From Natrinema sp. DC36 (GTDB lineage: Archaea; Halobacteriota; Halobacteria; Halobacteriales; Natrialbaceae), in the NCBI RefSeq assembly GCF_020405225.1, contig NZ_CP084472.1, forward strand, positions 2,108,001-2,172,000: a stretch of DNA of 64,000 nt. Reading direction: 5' to 3'. The position numbers and the translations under genes are program-made. The notes under the pieces were generated by a model that worked only from the letters and a program-made list of their open reading frames with translations, made no database searches and was not told where the DNA came from. This document shows, piece after piece, positions 9,715-18,692 of the stretch (position 1 is its first letter; every line of letters starts with the position of its first letter).

Positions 9715-11396
9715 TGGCGGCCGCAACCGACGACTACGAACAGTACGAGGCCGTCGTCGTGGGCTGTGGTCCCGGCGGGGCCGCGGCGGCCGCGCGGCTG
9801 GCCGACCACGATATCGAGACGCTCGTCCTCGAGCGTGGGACCGAAGCGGGCTCGAAGAACGTCTCCGGCGGGCTGCTCTACGCCGAGGACTCGGCCCCCT
9901 ACACGCTCGACGACCTCTTCGACGGCTTCCGCGAGGAAGCCGCCGAGCGCCCGGTCACGGACTACTACATCCACAACGTGGCCGGAAACTCGGTCAAGAC
10001 CTACGATCTGGCCGATCTCCACGAACACGACACCGACTGGTGTGACGCCGTCCTCCGCCGCGAGATGGACTCCTGGCTCGAGCAGCGGGTCCACGAGAAG
10101 ACGAGCGAGACCGGCGGCGGCGTCCTGACGAACGTGCGGGTGAACGGCCTGCTCGAGGAGAACGGAGAGATCGTCGGCGTCACCTGCGACGAACTCGACC
10201 CGATCAGAGCCGATCTGATCGTCGCGGCCGACGGCGTCAACTCCGAACTCGCCCGCGAGGCGGGACTGATGGACTGGGAGGAACCCGACGAGTGGTTCCA
10301 GGGCGTCAAGGCCGTCGTCGATATGGACCCCAACGCGATCGACGACCGGTTCGATATCGGGCCGGACGAGGGTGCGGCCCACCTGTTCTCGGGCGACCTC
10401 TTCGAAGACGTCCGGGGCGGCGGATTTCTCTACACGAACGAGGATTCGCTCTCGATCGGGACCGTCTTCCACCTCGACAGTCTCGTCGAGCAGGAGGCCG
10501 AGCCCCACGAACTGCTCGACGCCCTGCTGTCGCATCCGCTGTTGGCGGGCTGGTTCAAAAACGAGTATCACGAGCGGGAGTACGCGGCGAAGCTCGTCCC
10601 CGACTCGAAGAAGGTCGCCCACCGCGAACCGTATCGCGATCGACTCGTGCTCGTCGGCGACGCCGCCGGCCAGATGCAGGCCCAGGGGCCGATCATCAAG
10701 GGAATGAACCACGCCGTCACCGCCGGGGCGCTCGCGGCCGACGCCTTCGCCGTCACTCGCGGCAACAGCGACCCGGACGCTGCGGGCCGCCGATACACGA
10801 AGATGCTCGAGGACTCGGGGACGATGGACAAGCTCCGCCCCAGGCAGTACGAGTTGAGCCGGACCGTCGGCGAAAACGACGCCGTTACCGCGGCGGTCGA
10901 GCGGGTGCTGGACTCGCCGATCGGCTCGCTCGCGGTCGGCAATCCGGTCGCGGATCGCCTGCTACAGCGGGCGTACAACTCGCCGTTCCTCGTGTCGATG
11001 CTCCCCGATACGAAGACCGGCTACGTCTCCCTGCCGACGCTGATCGCCGAAGAACACGGCAAGACGATCCACTGGGAGAGCGAGATCGAACCGCCGACCC
11101 TCGAGGAGCGCATCGGCGACCTGACCTACGATACCGACGTGGGGAATCCCCACATCGAACTCCGAGACGAGTCCTACGCGGCAAGCGGCGCAGCCGTCAG
11201 CGCCTGTCCGGTCAGCGCCGAGGACTTCGGCGGCGGCTGTTACCGCTCGGAGACGGTCAAAACGAACGGCAGCGAGGAGACGCTGGTCAGCCTCGACACG
11301 CAGCCCTGCGTCGAGTGTGGCACCTGTGCGATCGTCGCCGACACCGAGTGGGAGCACCCCCGCGGCGGCAAGGGTGTGGAGTACCGCGAGGGGTAG
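9714..11396 (+). CDS. fixC: FixC flavoprotein fused to FixX ferredoxin (ETF:quinone oxidoreductase type)
   Basis: 560 residues. Residues 10-45 are the FAD dinucleotide fold (VVVGCGPGGAAAAARLA ... VLERG), followed by KNVSGGLLY and the second FAD motif DRLVLVGDAAGQMQAQGP. The last 85 residues match FixX end to end: PHIELRDES, ACPVSAEDF, CVECGTCAIV and WEHPRGGKGVEYREG, giving four Cys for a 4Fe-4S cluster. FixC and FixX are separate in E. coli and rhizobia but are one polypeptide here. It should accept ETF electrons and pass them to ferredoxin or menaquinone at the membrane. Confidence 0.9.
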   Translation: MAAATDDYEQYEAVVVGCGPGGAAAAARLADHDIETLVLERGTEAGSKNVSGGLLYAEDSAPYTLDDLFDGFREEAAERPVTDYYIHNVAGNSVKTYDLADLHEHDTDWCDAVLRREMDSWLEQRVHEKTSETGGGVLTNVRVNGLLEENGEIVGVTCDELDPIRADLIVAADGVNSELAREAGLMDWEEPDEWFQGVKAVVDMDPNAIDDRFDIGPDEGAAHLFSGDLFEDVRGGGFLYTNEDSLSIGTVFHLDSLVEQEAEPHELLDALLSHPLLAGWFKNEYHEREYAAKLVPDSKKVAHREPYRDRLVLVGDAAGQMQAQGPIIKGMNHAVTAGALAADAFAVTRGNSDPDAAGRRYTKMLEDSGTMDKLRPRQYELSRTVGENDAVTAAVERVLDSPIGSLAVGNPVADRLLQRAYNSPFLVSMLPDTKTGYVSLPTLIAEEHGKTIHWESEIEPPTLEERIGDLTYDTDVGNPHIELRDESYAASGAAVSACPVSAEDFGGGCYRSETVKTNGSEETLVSLDTQPCVECGTCAIVADTEWEHPRGGKGVEYREG

Positions 11397-11397
11397 C

Positions 11398-11787
11398 GTG
11401 AGCCGGTACGGACCTCAAATCGCCGCGCTCGCCCGCCGGGCCGAGCGCGAGCGGGCGGCGCTCGAGGCCGACGGTTCGGACGGCGAGGCGGCCGTCGATC
11501 CGAGTCCGGACGCCGCCGATGCGTACCTGCGCGAGGGGGCGGGTCAGGCTATCTGGCTCTACGTCCAAGCCCGAACCGGCGGCCGACTGGTGCCGTTTAC
11601 CGAACCCGAGCTCGAGGCGCTCGAGGACGCGATGAACCGCTGGCTCGAGTGTTACGCCTCCTGTCACGGCGTTTCTCTCGAGGCCGAGTTCACGGTTCGG
11701 GAGGCGGCGGAACTACTGCTCGAGACGCGGAACGTAATCGATACGGCGCAGCTGTTGACGTGCGTACCCGAGTGTCGCAGTTGGTAA
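11398..11787 (+). CDS. Unknown Cys-containing protein coupled to the fix operon
   Basis: 129 residues starting at GTG 11398, one base after the fixC stop, so translation is probably coupled. It is mostly alpha-helical and charged. Four Cys and a His lie in the C-terminal half: LECYASCHG and LLTCVPECRSW, i.e. two CxxxC pairs that could bind a metal or form disulfides. I recognise no family. Its position makes a part in Fix electron transfer or FixC assembly the simplest guess. Confidence 0.7.
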   Translation: MSRYGPQIAALARRAERERAALEADGSDGEAAVDPSPDAADAYLREGAGQAIWLYVQARTGGRLVPFTEPELEALEDAMNRWLECYASCHGVSLEAEFTVREAAELLLETRNVIDTAQLLTCVPECRSW

Positions 11788-11991
11788 CAGCCGTGTCCGA
11801 GCGTCGCTGTGGCTGACGTGCAAGCTTGCTTGAAACTATATCTAAATTGCTGTTAATTGGTTACTATCATTCTATCGATGGTAATATTCCAGTATGGAAA
11901 CCGGCAAGATAACGCCTCAGACCGACCCGTACTTGACTTCCACGCAGTAGACGGGTATTCGACTATTCGCGTCGAGAGCAAAGTCACGGTG

Positions 11992-12591
11992 ATGTCACGA
12001 GACGATCGGTTATCCCGACGACGGATGCTCAAGCTGACAGGTGTCGCAGGTTCGACCGCGTTTGTCGCCGGTTGCGGTGGCGGCGGTGGTGGTAACGGCG
12101 GCAACGGCGGCAATGGTGGTAACGGCGGCAGTACTGACGGCTTCGAGATCAGTCCCGACCAGGATATTAGATTTGATGGCCAGACAAGCGCCTGGGTGGG
12201 TCTCCAGCCGGAATCGATCGCAGAGGAAGAGAATCCGACGCTGATACTCGAGGCCGGCGAGAACTACTCGATCGGCTGGACGGAAGGTGACGGTGCCGCA
12301 CATAATCTGGAACTCCGGAACGACGACGGCGAAGTCGTCGAGGACTACACGACGGGCGACCCCGTCTCTGACCCGGGCACCGAAGAGGTCTTCGAGTTTC
12401 AGGCACAGGACGTGATAACCCTCTACCGCTGTGAGCCCCATCCGGCGATGGAAGGCGAAATCCAGGTTCAGGGCCCAGCGAACGGTGGCGGCGGCAACGA
12501 AACCGCTGGCAACGAAACTGGCAATGAGACCGGTAACATGACTGGCAACGAAACTGGTAACGAGACTAGCGGGAACAACACGACCGAGTAG
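11992..12591 (+). CDS. Halocyanin-like blue copper Tat lipoprotein with glycosylation-sequon tail
   Basis: 199 residues. RRRMLKLTGVAGS and the lipobox ending at Cys28 mark Tat export and lipid anchoring. A GGNGG repeat linker (29-46) leads to a cupredoxin domain in which His104, Cys147, His150 and Met153 (AHNLEL, CEPHPAM) form a type 1 copper site. The last 30 residues carry eight overlapping N-x-T sequons (Asn169, 174, 178, 182, 186, 190, 195, 196). It is a likely surface electron carrier. The start is the Met before the twin-arginine motif; the upstream in-frame codons look non-coding. Confidence 0.85.
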   Translation: MSRDDRLSRRRMLKLTGVAGSTAFVAGCGGGGGGNGGNGGNGGNGGSTDGFEISPDQDIRFDGQTSAWVGLQPESIAEEENPTLILEAGENYSIGWTEGDGAAHNLELRNDDGEVVEDYTTGDPVSDPGTEEVFEFQAQDVITLYRCEPHPAMEGEIQVQGPANGGGGNETAGNETGNETGNMTGNETGNETSGNNTTE

Positions 12592-12635
12592 AGACCCGCC
12601 TCAGTCGATCGGTTGTGCCGTCGTGGACGGGACGA

Positions 12636-13307
12636 TCAGTAGATCAGTTCGTCGTCGTTTTCGACCATGTAAAGCGTCCGCGCGGCGATGTTGACCGCGT
12701 GGTCGCCGACGCGCTCGAGGTCGCGAATCGTCAACAGGAGCCGCGAAACGTCCTGGAGCAACCGTTCGACCTCGTCCGGCGTATCGAGTTCGCGCTCGAT
12801 GAGGTCGCGGACGACGATCTCGCTTGCGCGTTCGGCGAACTGATCGAGTTCGTCGTCACGGGCTGCGAGTTCTCGACAGGTTTCGATATCCTCGGTATCG
12901 TAGGCGAGCATCGCGTCCTCGAGCATGTCGAGGGTCAGGTCGCCCATCTCCTGGACGTCGACGTCGGGGAACAGGTCCTGTTCGGCGTCGAACGTGTACT
13001 CCCCGAGGTTCGTCGCGAGGTCGGCGATCCGCTCGAGATCGGTGATGATCTTGAACGAAGCGGCGATGAATCGCAGGTCGCTCGCCACCGGCTGCTGCAG
13101 CGCGAGCAGGTCGATACAGTCCTGCTCGAGATCGAGATACATTCGGTTGATCTCGCCGTCGCCCTCGATCACTTCGCGGGCGAGAGCTTCGTCTTTCTGC
13201 TCGAGGGCGTCGAGTCCCATACGAAGGCGTTCCATGACGACTTCGCTCATGTAGAGCACGTCCTCACGGAGCTCCGTGAGCTTGTCCTGGTAGGATTGTC
13301 TGGCCAT
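12636..13307 (-). CDS. phoU: PhoU phosphate-uptake regulator, pst1 set
   Basis: 223 residues with two PhoU helical repeats. Each carries the metal-binding E/DxxxD signature: KIITDLERIADLATN (residues 87-101) and RDLERVGDHAVN (about 196-207). PhoU couples Pst activity to phosphate supply and in haloarchaea is usually the last gene of pst operons. It is separated from pstB1 here by the small hydrolase-like gene 13518-14009. The start at 13307 (MARQSYQDKL) aligns with the second PhoU ([10 protein letters not shown]). Confidence 0.93.
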   Translation of the reverse strand: MARQSYQDKLTELREDVLYMSEVVMERLRMGLDALEQKDEALAREVIEGDGEINRMYLDLEQDCIDLLALQQPVASDLRFIAASFKIITDLERIADLATNLGEYTFDAEQDLFPDVDVQEMGDLTLDMLEDAMLAYDTEDIETCRELAARDDELDQFAERASEIVVRDLIERELDTPDEVERLLQDVSRLLLTIRDLERVGDHAVNIAARTLYMVENDDELIY

Positions 13308-13517
13308 GTCTTTGAAAGCTCGCTCGTCCCTGATAAAGACTGCGTGCGAACGACTCGCTTCGCCGGCGACGGTGTGAGGAGAGACCCGTCGTAGACGCCT
13401 TCCTCGCGCTGGTAGATTTCGAGGGTGTCCTCGACTCGAGACGCACGCTCGTGGGGAAGCCACGACGCGCAGGTTCGGCGGCCGAGCCAGAGCGATTTCG
13501 GCCGGCGTTGAGGGATA

Positions 13518-14009
13518 CTACCGGGATCGCTCGGGTGTCGTTTCAGGAGCGCGCGAGACGACTTGCTGGCCGAGATCGTATTTCATGCCGAGCAAGCCGC
13601 CGAGGATCACGGTGACGGCGATGATCGAGATCAGCATATTCAGTAGCAGCCAATCGACGGAAACCCCATACAGCGTGGGGTCGAACGGGGCGAACGGACG
13701 GACGCCGCCGCTCAGGAAATCGAGGAGGACGTGCGAGCCGAACCCGACGGCGGCGGCCCGCCAGGGGCCGAACGCAGCGAGGAGGACGGTGAGAGCGATC
13801 CCGGCCAGCAGCGAGTGTGTCAATCCCCGATGCATCCACAGCACCCCCTCGACGTAGCCGAGTTCGACCAGCGGCCGAAAGACGAACGTATCGATATCGG
13901 GGCCGGCCGCCGCGAGCGCCGCGATGAGGTACGGTTCCGGCCGTTCGGATCGGAAGAGCAACACGACCAGCGCCAGACTGATCAAGATGTGGACCCCGTT
14001 CGCGACCAT
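13518..14009 (-). CDS. YdjM-family membrane metal-dependent hydrolase
   Basis: 163 residues with about four membrane helices. The conserved motifs PDIDTFVFRP, WMHRGLTHSLL and SHVLLDFLSGG match the YdjM/LexA-binding inner-membrane hydrolase family (PF04307), in which His and Asp bind metal. The substrate is unknown in haloarchaea. It sits between pstB1 and phoU1 on the same strand, 71 nt after pstB1, an unusual neighbour for a Pst operon. The Met at 14009 is chosen because the upstream extension is basic and not membrane-like. Confidence 0.82.
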   Translation of the reverse strand: MVANGVHILISLALVVLLFRSERPEPYLIAALAAAGPDIDTFVFRPLVELGYVEGVLWMHRGLTHSLLAGIALTVLLAAFGPWRAAAVGFGSHVLLDFLSGGVRPFAPFDPTLYGVSVDWLLLNMLISIIAVTVILGGLLGMKYDLGQQVVSRAPETTPERSR

Positions 14010-14080
14010 GTGTGGAGTTAACACGGCACGCAAACGGATAAACGGCACTGTCAGTACCGGACAGTGATCAGCGGGACGGA

Positions 14081-14950
14081 CTATCCGAATTTGCCGGTGA
14101 TGTAGTCCTCGACGCGATCGTGTTCGGGATTCTCGAAGATCTTGTCGGTGTCATCGAACTCGACGAGTTCGCCGCCGGTCAGGAAGACCGCCGTCTTATC
14201 CGAAATGCGAGCCGCCTGCTGCATGTTGTGCGTGACGATGATGACCGTGTACTCCTCGGCGAGATCCTCGATCAGGTCCTCGATCTTCGAGGTCGCGACC
14301 GGGTCCAGCGCCGAGGCCGGCTCGTCCATCAGTATCACGTCCGGATCGGGGGCGATCGCTCGAGCGATACACAGCCGCTGTTGCTGGCCGCCAGAGAGTT
14401 CCAGCCCGCTCGAGTCGAGTTGGTCCTCGACTTCCTCGAGTAACGCCGCTCGCTCGAGGGCCTTGTGGACCTGTTCGTCGACGTCGTCGTCTTTCCCCTG
14501 GACTTTCAGTCCGTACGCGACGTTGTCGCGAATGCTCTTCGGGAAGGGGTTCGGCGTCTGGAAGACCATCCCGATCTTCCGGCGCAGCGCGACCGGATCG
14601 ACGTCCTCGTCGTAGACGTTCTTGCCGTCGAACAGCAGTTCGCCGTCGACGCGAGCGCTGTCGACGAGGTCGTTCATTCGGTTGATACACCGGAGGAACG
14701 TCGATTTCCCACAGCCGGACGGGCCGATGATGGCCGTGACTTGCTTTTCGGGGATCTCGATGTCGACGTCGTTGAGCGCCCGTTCCTCGCCGTAGTGGAC
14801 GCTTAGATTTCGCGCCTCGAGGAGCGTTCGATCCGTCGTCGTCTCCCCCTCGGCGTCGCCGCGGTCGGCGAGGCTGTCGGTTCCCGGCGTCGGCGCTGGT
14901 TGATCGGTGGTCGGTTCCGTTTCCGAGGAAGTCATCTGTTCGTTAGTCAT
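14081..14950 (-). CDS. pstB: Phosphate ABC transporter ATPase PstB, copy 1
   Basis: 289 residues. Walker [10 protein letters not shown] (residues about 77-85), signature [16 protein letters not shown], Walker [14 protein letters not shown] and the H-loop [10 protein letters not shown] are all present. RCINRMNDL after Walker A and the ending EDYITGKFG are typical of PstB. The first 40 residues are a polar, Thr/Glu/Asp-rich extension. ATP hydrolysis drives phosphate import through PstCA. The stop of pstA1 lies 2 nt before this start. An internal Met at 14935 is a possible alternative start. Confidence 0.95.
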   Translation of the reverse strand: MTNEQMTSSETEPTTDQPAPTPGTDSLADRGDAEGETTTDRTLLEARNLSVHYGEERALNDVDIEIPEKQVTAIIGPSGCGKSTFLRCINRMNDLVDSARVDGELLFDGKNVYDEDVDPVALRRKIGMVFQTPNPFPKSIRDNVAYGLKVQGKDDDVDEQVHKALERAALLEEVEDQLDSSGLELSGGQQQRLCIARAIAPDPDVILMDEPASALDPVATSKIEDLIEDLAEEYTVIIVTHNMQQAARISDKTAVFLTGGELVEFDDTDKIFENPEHDRVEDYITGKFG

Positions 14951-14952
14951 TG

Positions 14953-15843
14953 TCAGGTTCGCTGTTGATAGCGGTTCCGGATGATGATCGCGATCGAGTT
15001 GATCGTGAGCAAGACGACGAGCAGCGTGACGACGCCGGCGGCGACGACGCCGTACTGGAACTCGGTCTGCGGGTAGGACGCCCAGTTGTAGATCTGCAGG
15101 GGCATGGCGCTGACCTTGCTAAAGAGGCTGTTGGGCATCCCGAAGACGGTGGTCGGCGCGGCGATCATGATCAGCGGCGCCGTCTCGCCGATGGCACGCC
15201 CGAGCGCGAGGATGGTTCCGGTCATGATGCCGGGCATCGCTCGCGGCAGGACGACGTTCCGAATCGTCTGCCACTTCGTCGCGCCCATCCCGTAGGAGGC
15301 CTGCCGTTGGGAGTCCGGAACCGCCCGGATCGCCTCCTGGGCCGCGATGATGATGATCGGGAGGATCAGCAGGCCGACGGTGAACGCCGCGGCCAGCACC
15401 GTTCCGTACCCGAATCCGAGGAGGCCGACGAACAGTCCCAGACCCAACAGCCCGTAGACGACCGAGGGAACGCCCGCGAGGTTCGCGATGTTGAGCTGAA
15501 TGAATCGTGTGAGGTAGCCGTCACTGGCGTACTCCTCGAGGTAAACCGCCGCTCCGACGCCGACCGGGAATGTAATCAGCGCGATTACGAGCATGATCGC
15601 GATCGAACCGATCAATGCAGGAAGGAAACCGGCCTCGTACGGATCCGGATGCGGCGGGCTCGTGAGGAATCCCCAGTCGAGCCAGCCGACGGCGTCGACG
15701 GCGACGTTCGCCAGCAGGGCCGCGAGCGAGACGATGCCGACGAGTGTCGCCGCCAGCGCGAGCAGGCGGAAGGCGATATCTTTCGTCCGGCTGACCTGCC
15801 CGAAGCCGGAGTCGGCGGGTGCGTCTCGTGTGTCGGCCGCCAT
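14953..15843 (-). CDS. pstA: Phosphate ABC transporter permease PstA, copy 1
   Basis: 296 residues with six membrane helices, the normal length for PstA. The cytoplasmic EAA loop reads [29 protein letters not shown] and is followed by [15 protein letters not shown], both diagnostic of PstA. It forms the membrane channel with PstC. The ATG overlaps the pstC1 TAA by one base. Compare the 727-residue PstA of the second operon. Confidence 0.95.
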   Translation of the reverse strand: MAADTRDAPADSGFGQVSRTKDIAFRLLALAATLVGIVSLAALLANVAVDAVGWLDWGFLTSPPHPDPYEAGFLPALIGSIAIMLVIALITFPVGVGAAVYLEEYASDGYLTRFIQLNIANLAGVPSVVYGLLGLGLFVGLLGFGYGTVLAAAFTVGLLILPIIIIAAQEAIRAVPDSQRQASYGMGATKWQTIRNVVLPRAMPGIMTGTILALGRAIGETAPLIMIAAPTTVFGMPNSLFSKVSAMPLQIYNWASYPQTEFQYGVVAAGVVTLLVVLLTINSIAIIIRNRYQQRT

Positions 15844-16766
15844 TAGCGATACACCTCTCGATAGCGCGAGGCGACGAGTTCACTGATGAGGTTCATGACG
15901 AAGGTAATGACGAACAGGGTCAGTCCGACCGCGAAGAGGCTCTTGTACGCAGGGCCTTGCCCGACGAGATCTCCCGTCCCGATCTGGACCATCGCGGCGG
16001 TCATCGTCTGGATCGAGTTGAGGAACAGCCCTGCGGGGTCGGTCACGTCGACCAGTCGCGGGGTCTGGCCCGCCGCGATGGCGACGATCATCGTCTCGCC
16101 GATCGCTCGCGAGAGCGCGAGGATGAACGACGAGAAGATCCCCGAGAGCGCGGCCGGCACGACCACCGAGGTGGAGACGGTGAATTTCGTCGCGCCGAGG
16201 CCGTAACTGGCCTGACGAAGTGAATCGGGGACCGCGCTCATCGCGTCCTCGCTGATCGAGGAGACCATCGGGATGATCATGATCCCGACCATGATCGACG
16301 CCGACAGCGTGTTGAACGTCGAGAGCGGCAAGAAGGTATCGAGCGCCGGCGTGACGTAGACGAGCGCGAAGTAGCCGTAGACGACCGTCGGGACGCCCGC
16401 CAGTACCTCGAGCGCGGGCTTGAGGTAGGCCCGTCGGCGCTCGGAGGCGTACTCGCTGAGATAGATCGCGGTCAGCAGACCGATGGGGAGGGCGACCGCC
16501 GCCGCGCCGACGGTGACCGCCAGCGTGCCCGAAATCAGCGGCAGGACGCCGAACGAAGTCGGCTCGTTCGTCGGGCTCCACCGCGTTCCCGTGAGGAACT
16601 CGACGAGCGAGACCTGCGCGAAGAAATCGACCGCGTCGACGAGCAGCGTCAGGATGATCGCGACGGTCGTCAGGATCGACAGGAGCGCACAGAGCATGAA
16701 GAGGTACCGAAACGCCGTGCCACGCGCCGTGCGGATCCCGTCGTGGGAGAAGTCCGGCTGGCTCAT
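15843..16766 (-). CDS. pstC: Phosphate ABC transporter permease PstC, copy 1
   Basis: 307 residues with six membrane helices. The EAA loop is [25 protein letters not shown], followed by [20 protein letters not shown], the PstC version of the permease motif. [15 protein letters not shown] is also characteristic. It partners PstA1. Its ATG overlaps the pstS1 stop by four bases (ATGA), so the two are translationally coupled. Confidence 0.95.
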   Translation of the reverse strand: MSQPDFSHDGIRTARGTAFRYLFMLCALLSILTTVAIILTLLVDAVDFFAQVSLVEFLTGTRWSPTNEPTSFGVLPLISGTLAVTVGAAAVALPIGLLTAIYLSEYASERRRAYLKPALEVLAGVPTVVYGYFALVYVTPALDTFLPLSTFNTLSASIMVGIMIIPMVSSISEDAMSAVPDSLRQASYGLGATKFTVSTSVVVPAALSGIFSSFILALSRAIGETMIVAIAAGQTPRLVDVTDPAGLFLNSIQTMTAAMVQIGTGDLVGQGPAYKSLFAVGLTLFVITFVMNLISELVASRYREVYR

Positions 16767-17737
16767 TCGGTCACCTCTGCGATCGCATCCTCGAGTTTCT
16801 CGAGGTTCTCGTCGCGTTGTTCCTCGGTGTTCGGCACGTAGCCGACATCGGAGACCAGGTCCGTCGCGGAACGTTTCATGTAGAAGCGAGCGAAGTCACG
16901 CACCGCGGGTTTGGCGAGCGATTCCTTCGCGACGTAGATGAACAGCGGTCGCGAGAGAGGCGTGTACTCGCCGGACTTGGCAGTTTCGATCGACGGCTCG
17001 ACGCAGCCATTCCCACTGTCGATCGATATCGCCTTGATTGAGTCCGGGTTCTCGCTGTAGTAGGCGAACCCGAAGTAGCCGAGCGCGGCCTCCGTGCCCT
17101 GAACTCCCTGTACGATCGTTCGGTCGCGCTCGGTCGCGTAGTAGTCGCTTCGGTGGTTCAATTCTTCGCCGAGGACCGCCTCGTTGAAGTAGTCGAACGT
17201 GCCCGACGTCGTCGCCGCGCCGTACAGCTCGAACTCCTCGTCCGGCCACTCGTCGTTAATATCGCTCCAGCGCTGGGCACCGTCGGCCTGCCAGATCTCC
17301 TGTAGCTGTTCGACGGTGAGACAGTCAACCCAGTCGGCCTCCGGATTGGCGACGACCGTCAGCGCGTCCGTCGCAATCGGAAACTCGAGCGGCGTAATGT
17401 CGTTTCCGCCACACTGTTCGACTTCGGCGTCGGCGATCTCCCGACTCGCGTTGTTAATGTCGGTCCGTCCCGCACAGAAGAAGTTCCCGAACCCACCGCC
17501 CGTCCCGGTCTTGCTGAGCGAGAGGTTGACCGTCGGGTTTTCTTCGGAGAAGGCGGACGCGATCGCCTCGGTCACGGGGAACACCGTACTGCTTCCCGCG
17601 ATGTTTACGTTGTTGCCCTCCGCGGCGAAGACGCCGGTACAGCCGGCTAATCCGCCGGATAGGGCAACGCTTGCCGCGGCGAGAAAATCACGTCGACCGG
17701 ATCCGGCCGACAAAGACGCCGTGGTATCTCTCGACAT
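16763..17737 (-). CDS. pstS: Phosphate-binding lipoprotein PstS, copy 1
   Basis: 324 residues. A Tat signal [15 protein letters not shown] and lipobox Cys33 place it outside the cell, anchored by lipid. The phosphate-binding blocks [33 protein letters not shown] and [10 protein letters not shown] are classic PstS. The pair of ATG/GTG codons at 17737/17740 makes the exact start uncertain by one residue. It is the first gene of operon pst1. Compared with the second PstS it lacks the insert after the first motif. Confidence 0.94.
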   Translation of the reverse strand: MSRDTTASLSAGSGRRDFLAAASVALSGGLAGCTGVFAAEGNNVNIAGSSTVFPVTEAIASAFSEENPTVNLSLSKTGTGGGFGNFFCAGRTDINNASREIADAEVEQCGGNDITPLEFPIATDALTVVANPEADWVDCLTVEQLQEIWQADGAQRWSDINDEWPDEEFELYGAATTSGTFDYFNEAVLGEELNHRSDYYATERDRTIVQGVQGTEAALGYFGFAYYSENPDSIKAISIDSGNGCVEPSIETAKSGEYTPLSRPLFIYVAKESLAKPAVRDFARFYMKRSATDLVSDVGYVPNTEEQRDENLEKLEDAIAEVTE

Positions 17738-17830
17738 CACCGAATCGAAGTCACAGAGCAGGTAAGTATACTACTATGTGATCTATATAGCTCTATGTAC
17801 TCGATTCGCCGGATCGCGGGACGAGGGGTA
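17738..17830 (-). promoter_or_regulatory. pst1 promoter region
   Basis: On the minus strand, a TATA-like gtatactta (17762-17770) lies about 30 nt before the pstS1 ATG. Just upstream is CTATATAGA (17782-17790 on plus as TCTATATAG), flanked by CTATGTG and CTATGTAC. The same nonamer stands in front of pst2. It may be a phosphate-responsive box of the kind reported for haloarchaeal pst operons; this is an inference. The rest of 17741-17975 is AT-rich and gene-free. Confidence 0.5.
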
Positions 17831-17975
17831 ATAGCGCTCACGATGCGCTGGACGTATATATGTGCCACTAGTTGTCACCCACCACGTTCAACCACACTAC
17901 TAGTCCGTGAGAAGAGCGAACGATAGGCCAGACATATATAGACGAAGGGGGATCGGAACCGATCCAACGGTCGCA

Positions 17976-18692
17976 TCAGCCGAGCAGGTCCTCGTTGCTC
18001 TCGAGCGCGTACAGCGTCCGGGCGGCCACGTTCACCGCGTGATCGCCGACTCGCTCGAGGTCGCGAACGATCACGAACGTCCGCGAGACGTCGGCAAGTA
18101 CGTCCGCGACTGGCGGACCGCCACCCTCATTCCCGACTCGCCGCTCCTCGTTTGTCCCGCTCCCGGCGCGGAGATCGATGAGGGTCCGCACGACGCGCTC
18201 GGCGACGCTGGCACAGCGGGCGTCCAGTTCGTCGTCGCGCGCTGCGACCGCAACACAGCCGTCCGCGTCGTCCGTGACGAACGCTTCGATCGCTCGCTCG
18301 AGTTGCTCGAGCGCGAGCGCGGCGATCCGTTCGAAGTCGACGTCCGGAAGCGTCGGGGCGGAGCCGGTCGAATCCCGCGTGTACTCGGCCAGATTGGTCG
18401 CGAGATCGCCGACCCGCTCGAGGTCGGTGACGATCTTGAACGCGGCGACGACGAATCGGAGGTCGCCGGCGACCGGCTGCTGGAGCGCGAGCAGGTCGAG
18501 ACAGTCGCCTTCGATCTCGAGAGTGCGACGGTTGACGGCCGAGTCACCCGCGATAACGTCACGCGCGAGTTCTCGATCGCCGGTAAACAGTGCGTTGAGT
18601 CCGTCCGCGAGCTGCTCGCGGACGAGGTCGCCCAGTGCGACGACCGCCTCGCGGAGGCGCTCGAGGCGTTTCTGGTAGTCCTCTCGGGCCAT
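17976..18692 (-). CDS. phoU: PhoU phosphate-uptake regulator, pst2 set
   Basis: 238 residues with two PhoU repeats: KIVTDLERVGDLATN (residues 86-100) and RDLERVGDHAVN (210-221) carry the metal-binding acidic motifs. It aligns along its length with the PhoU at 12636-13307 but has an insert of roughly 15 residues, Gly/Glu-rich (AGSGTNEERRVGNEGGGPP, about 176-194), between helices of the second repeat. Its ATG overlaps the pstB2 TGA by one base. Having two diverged PhoU proteins suggests each serves its own transporter. Confidence 0.93.
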   Translation of the reverse strand: MAREDYQKRLERLREAVVALGDLVREQLADGLNALFTGDRELARDVIAGDSAVNRRTLEIEGDCLDLLALQQPVAGDLRFVVAAFKIVTDLERVGDLATNLAEYTRDSTGSAPTLPDVDFERIAALALEQLERAIEAFVTDDADGCVAVAARDDELDARCASVAERVVRTLIDLRAGSGTNEERRVGNEGGGPPVADVLADVSRTFVIVRDLERVGDHAVNVAARTLYALESNEDLLG

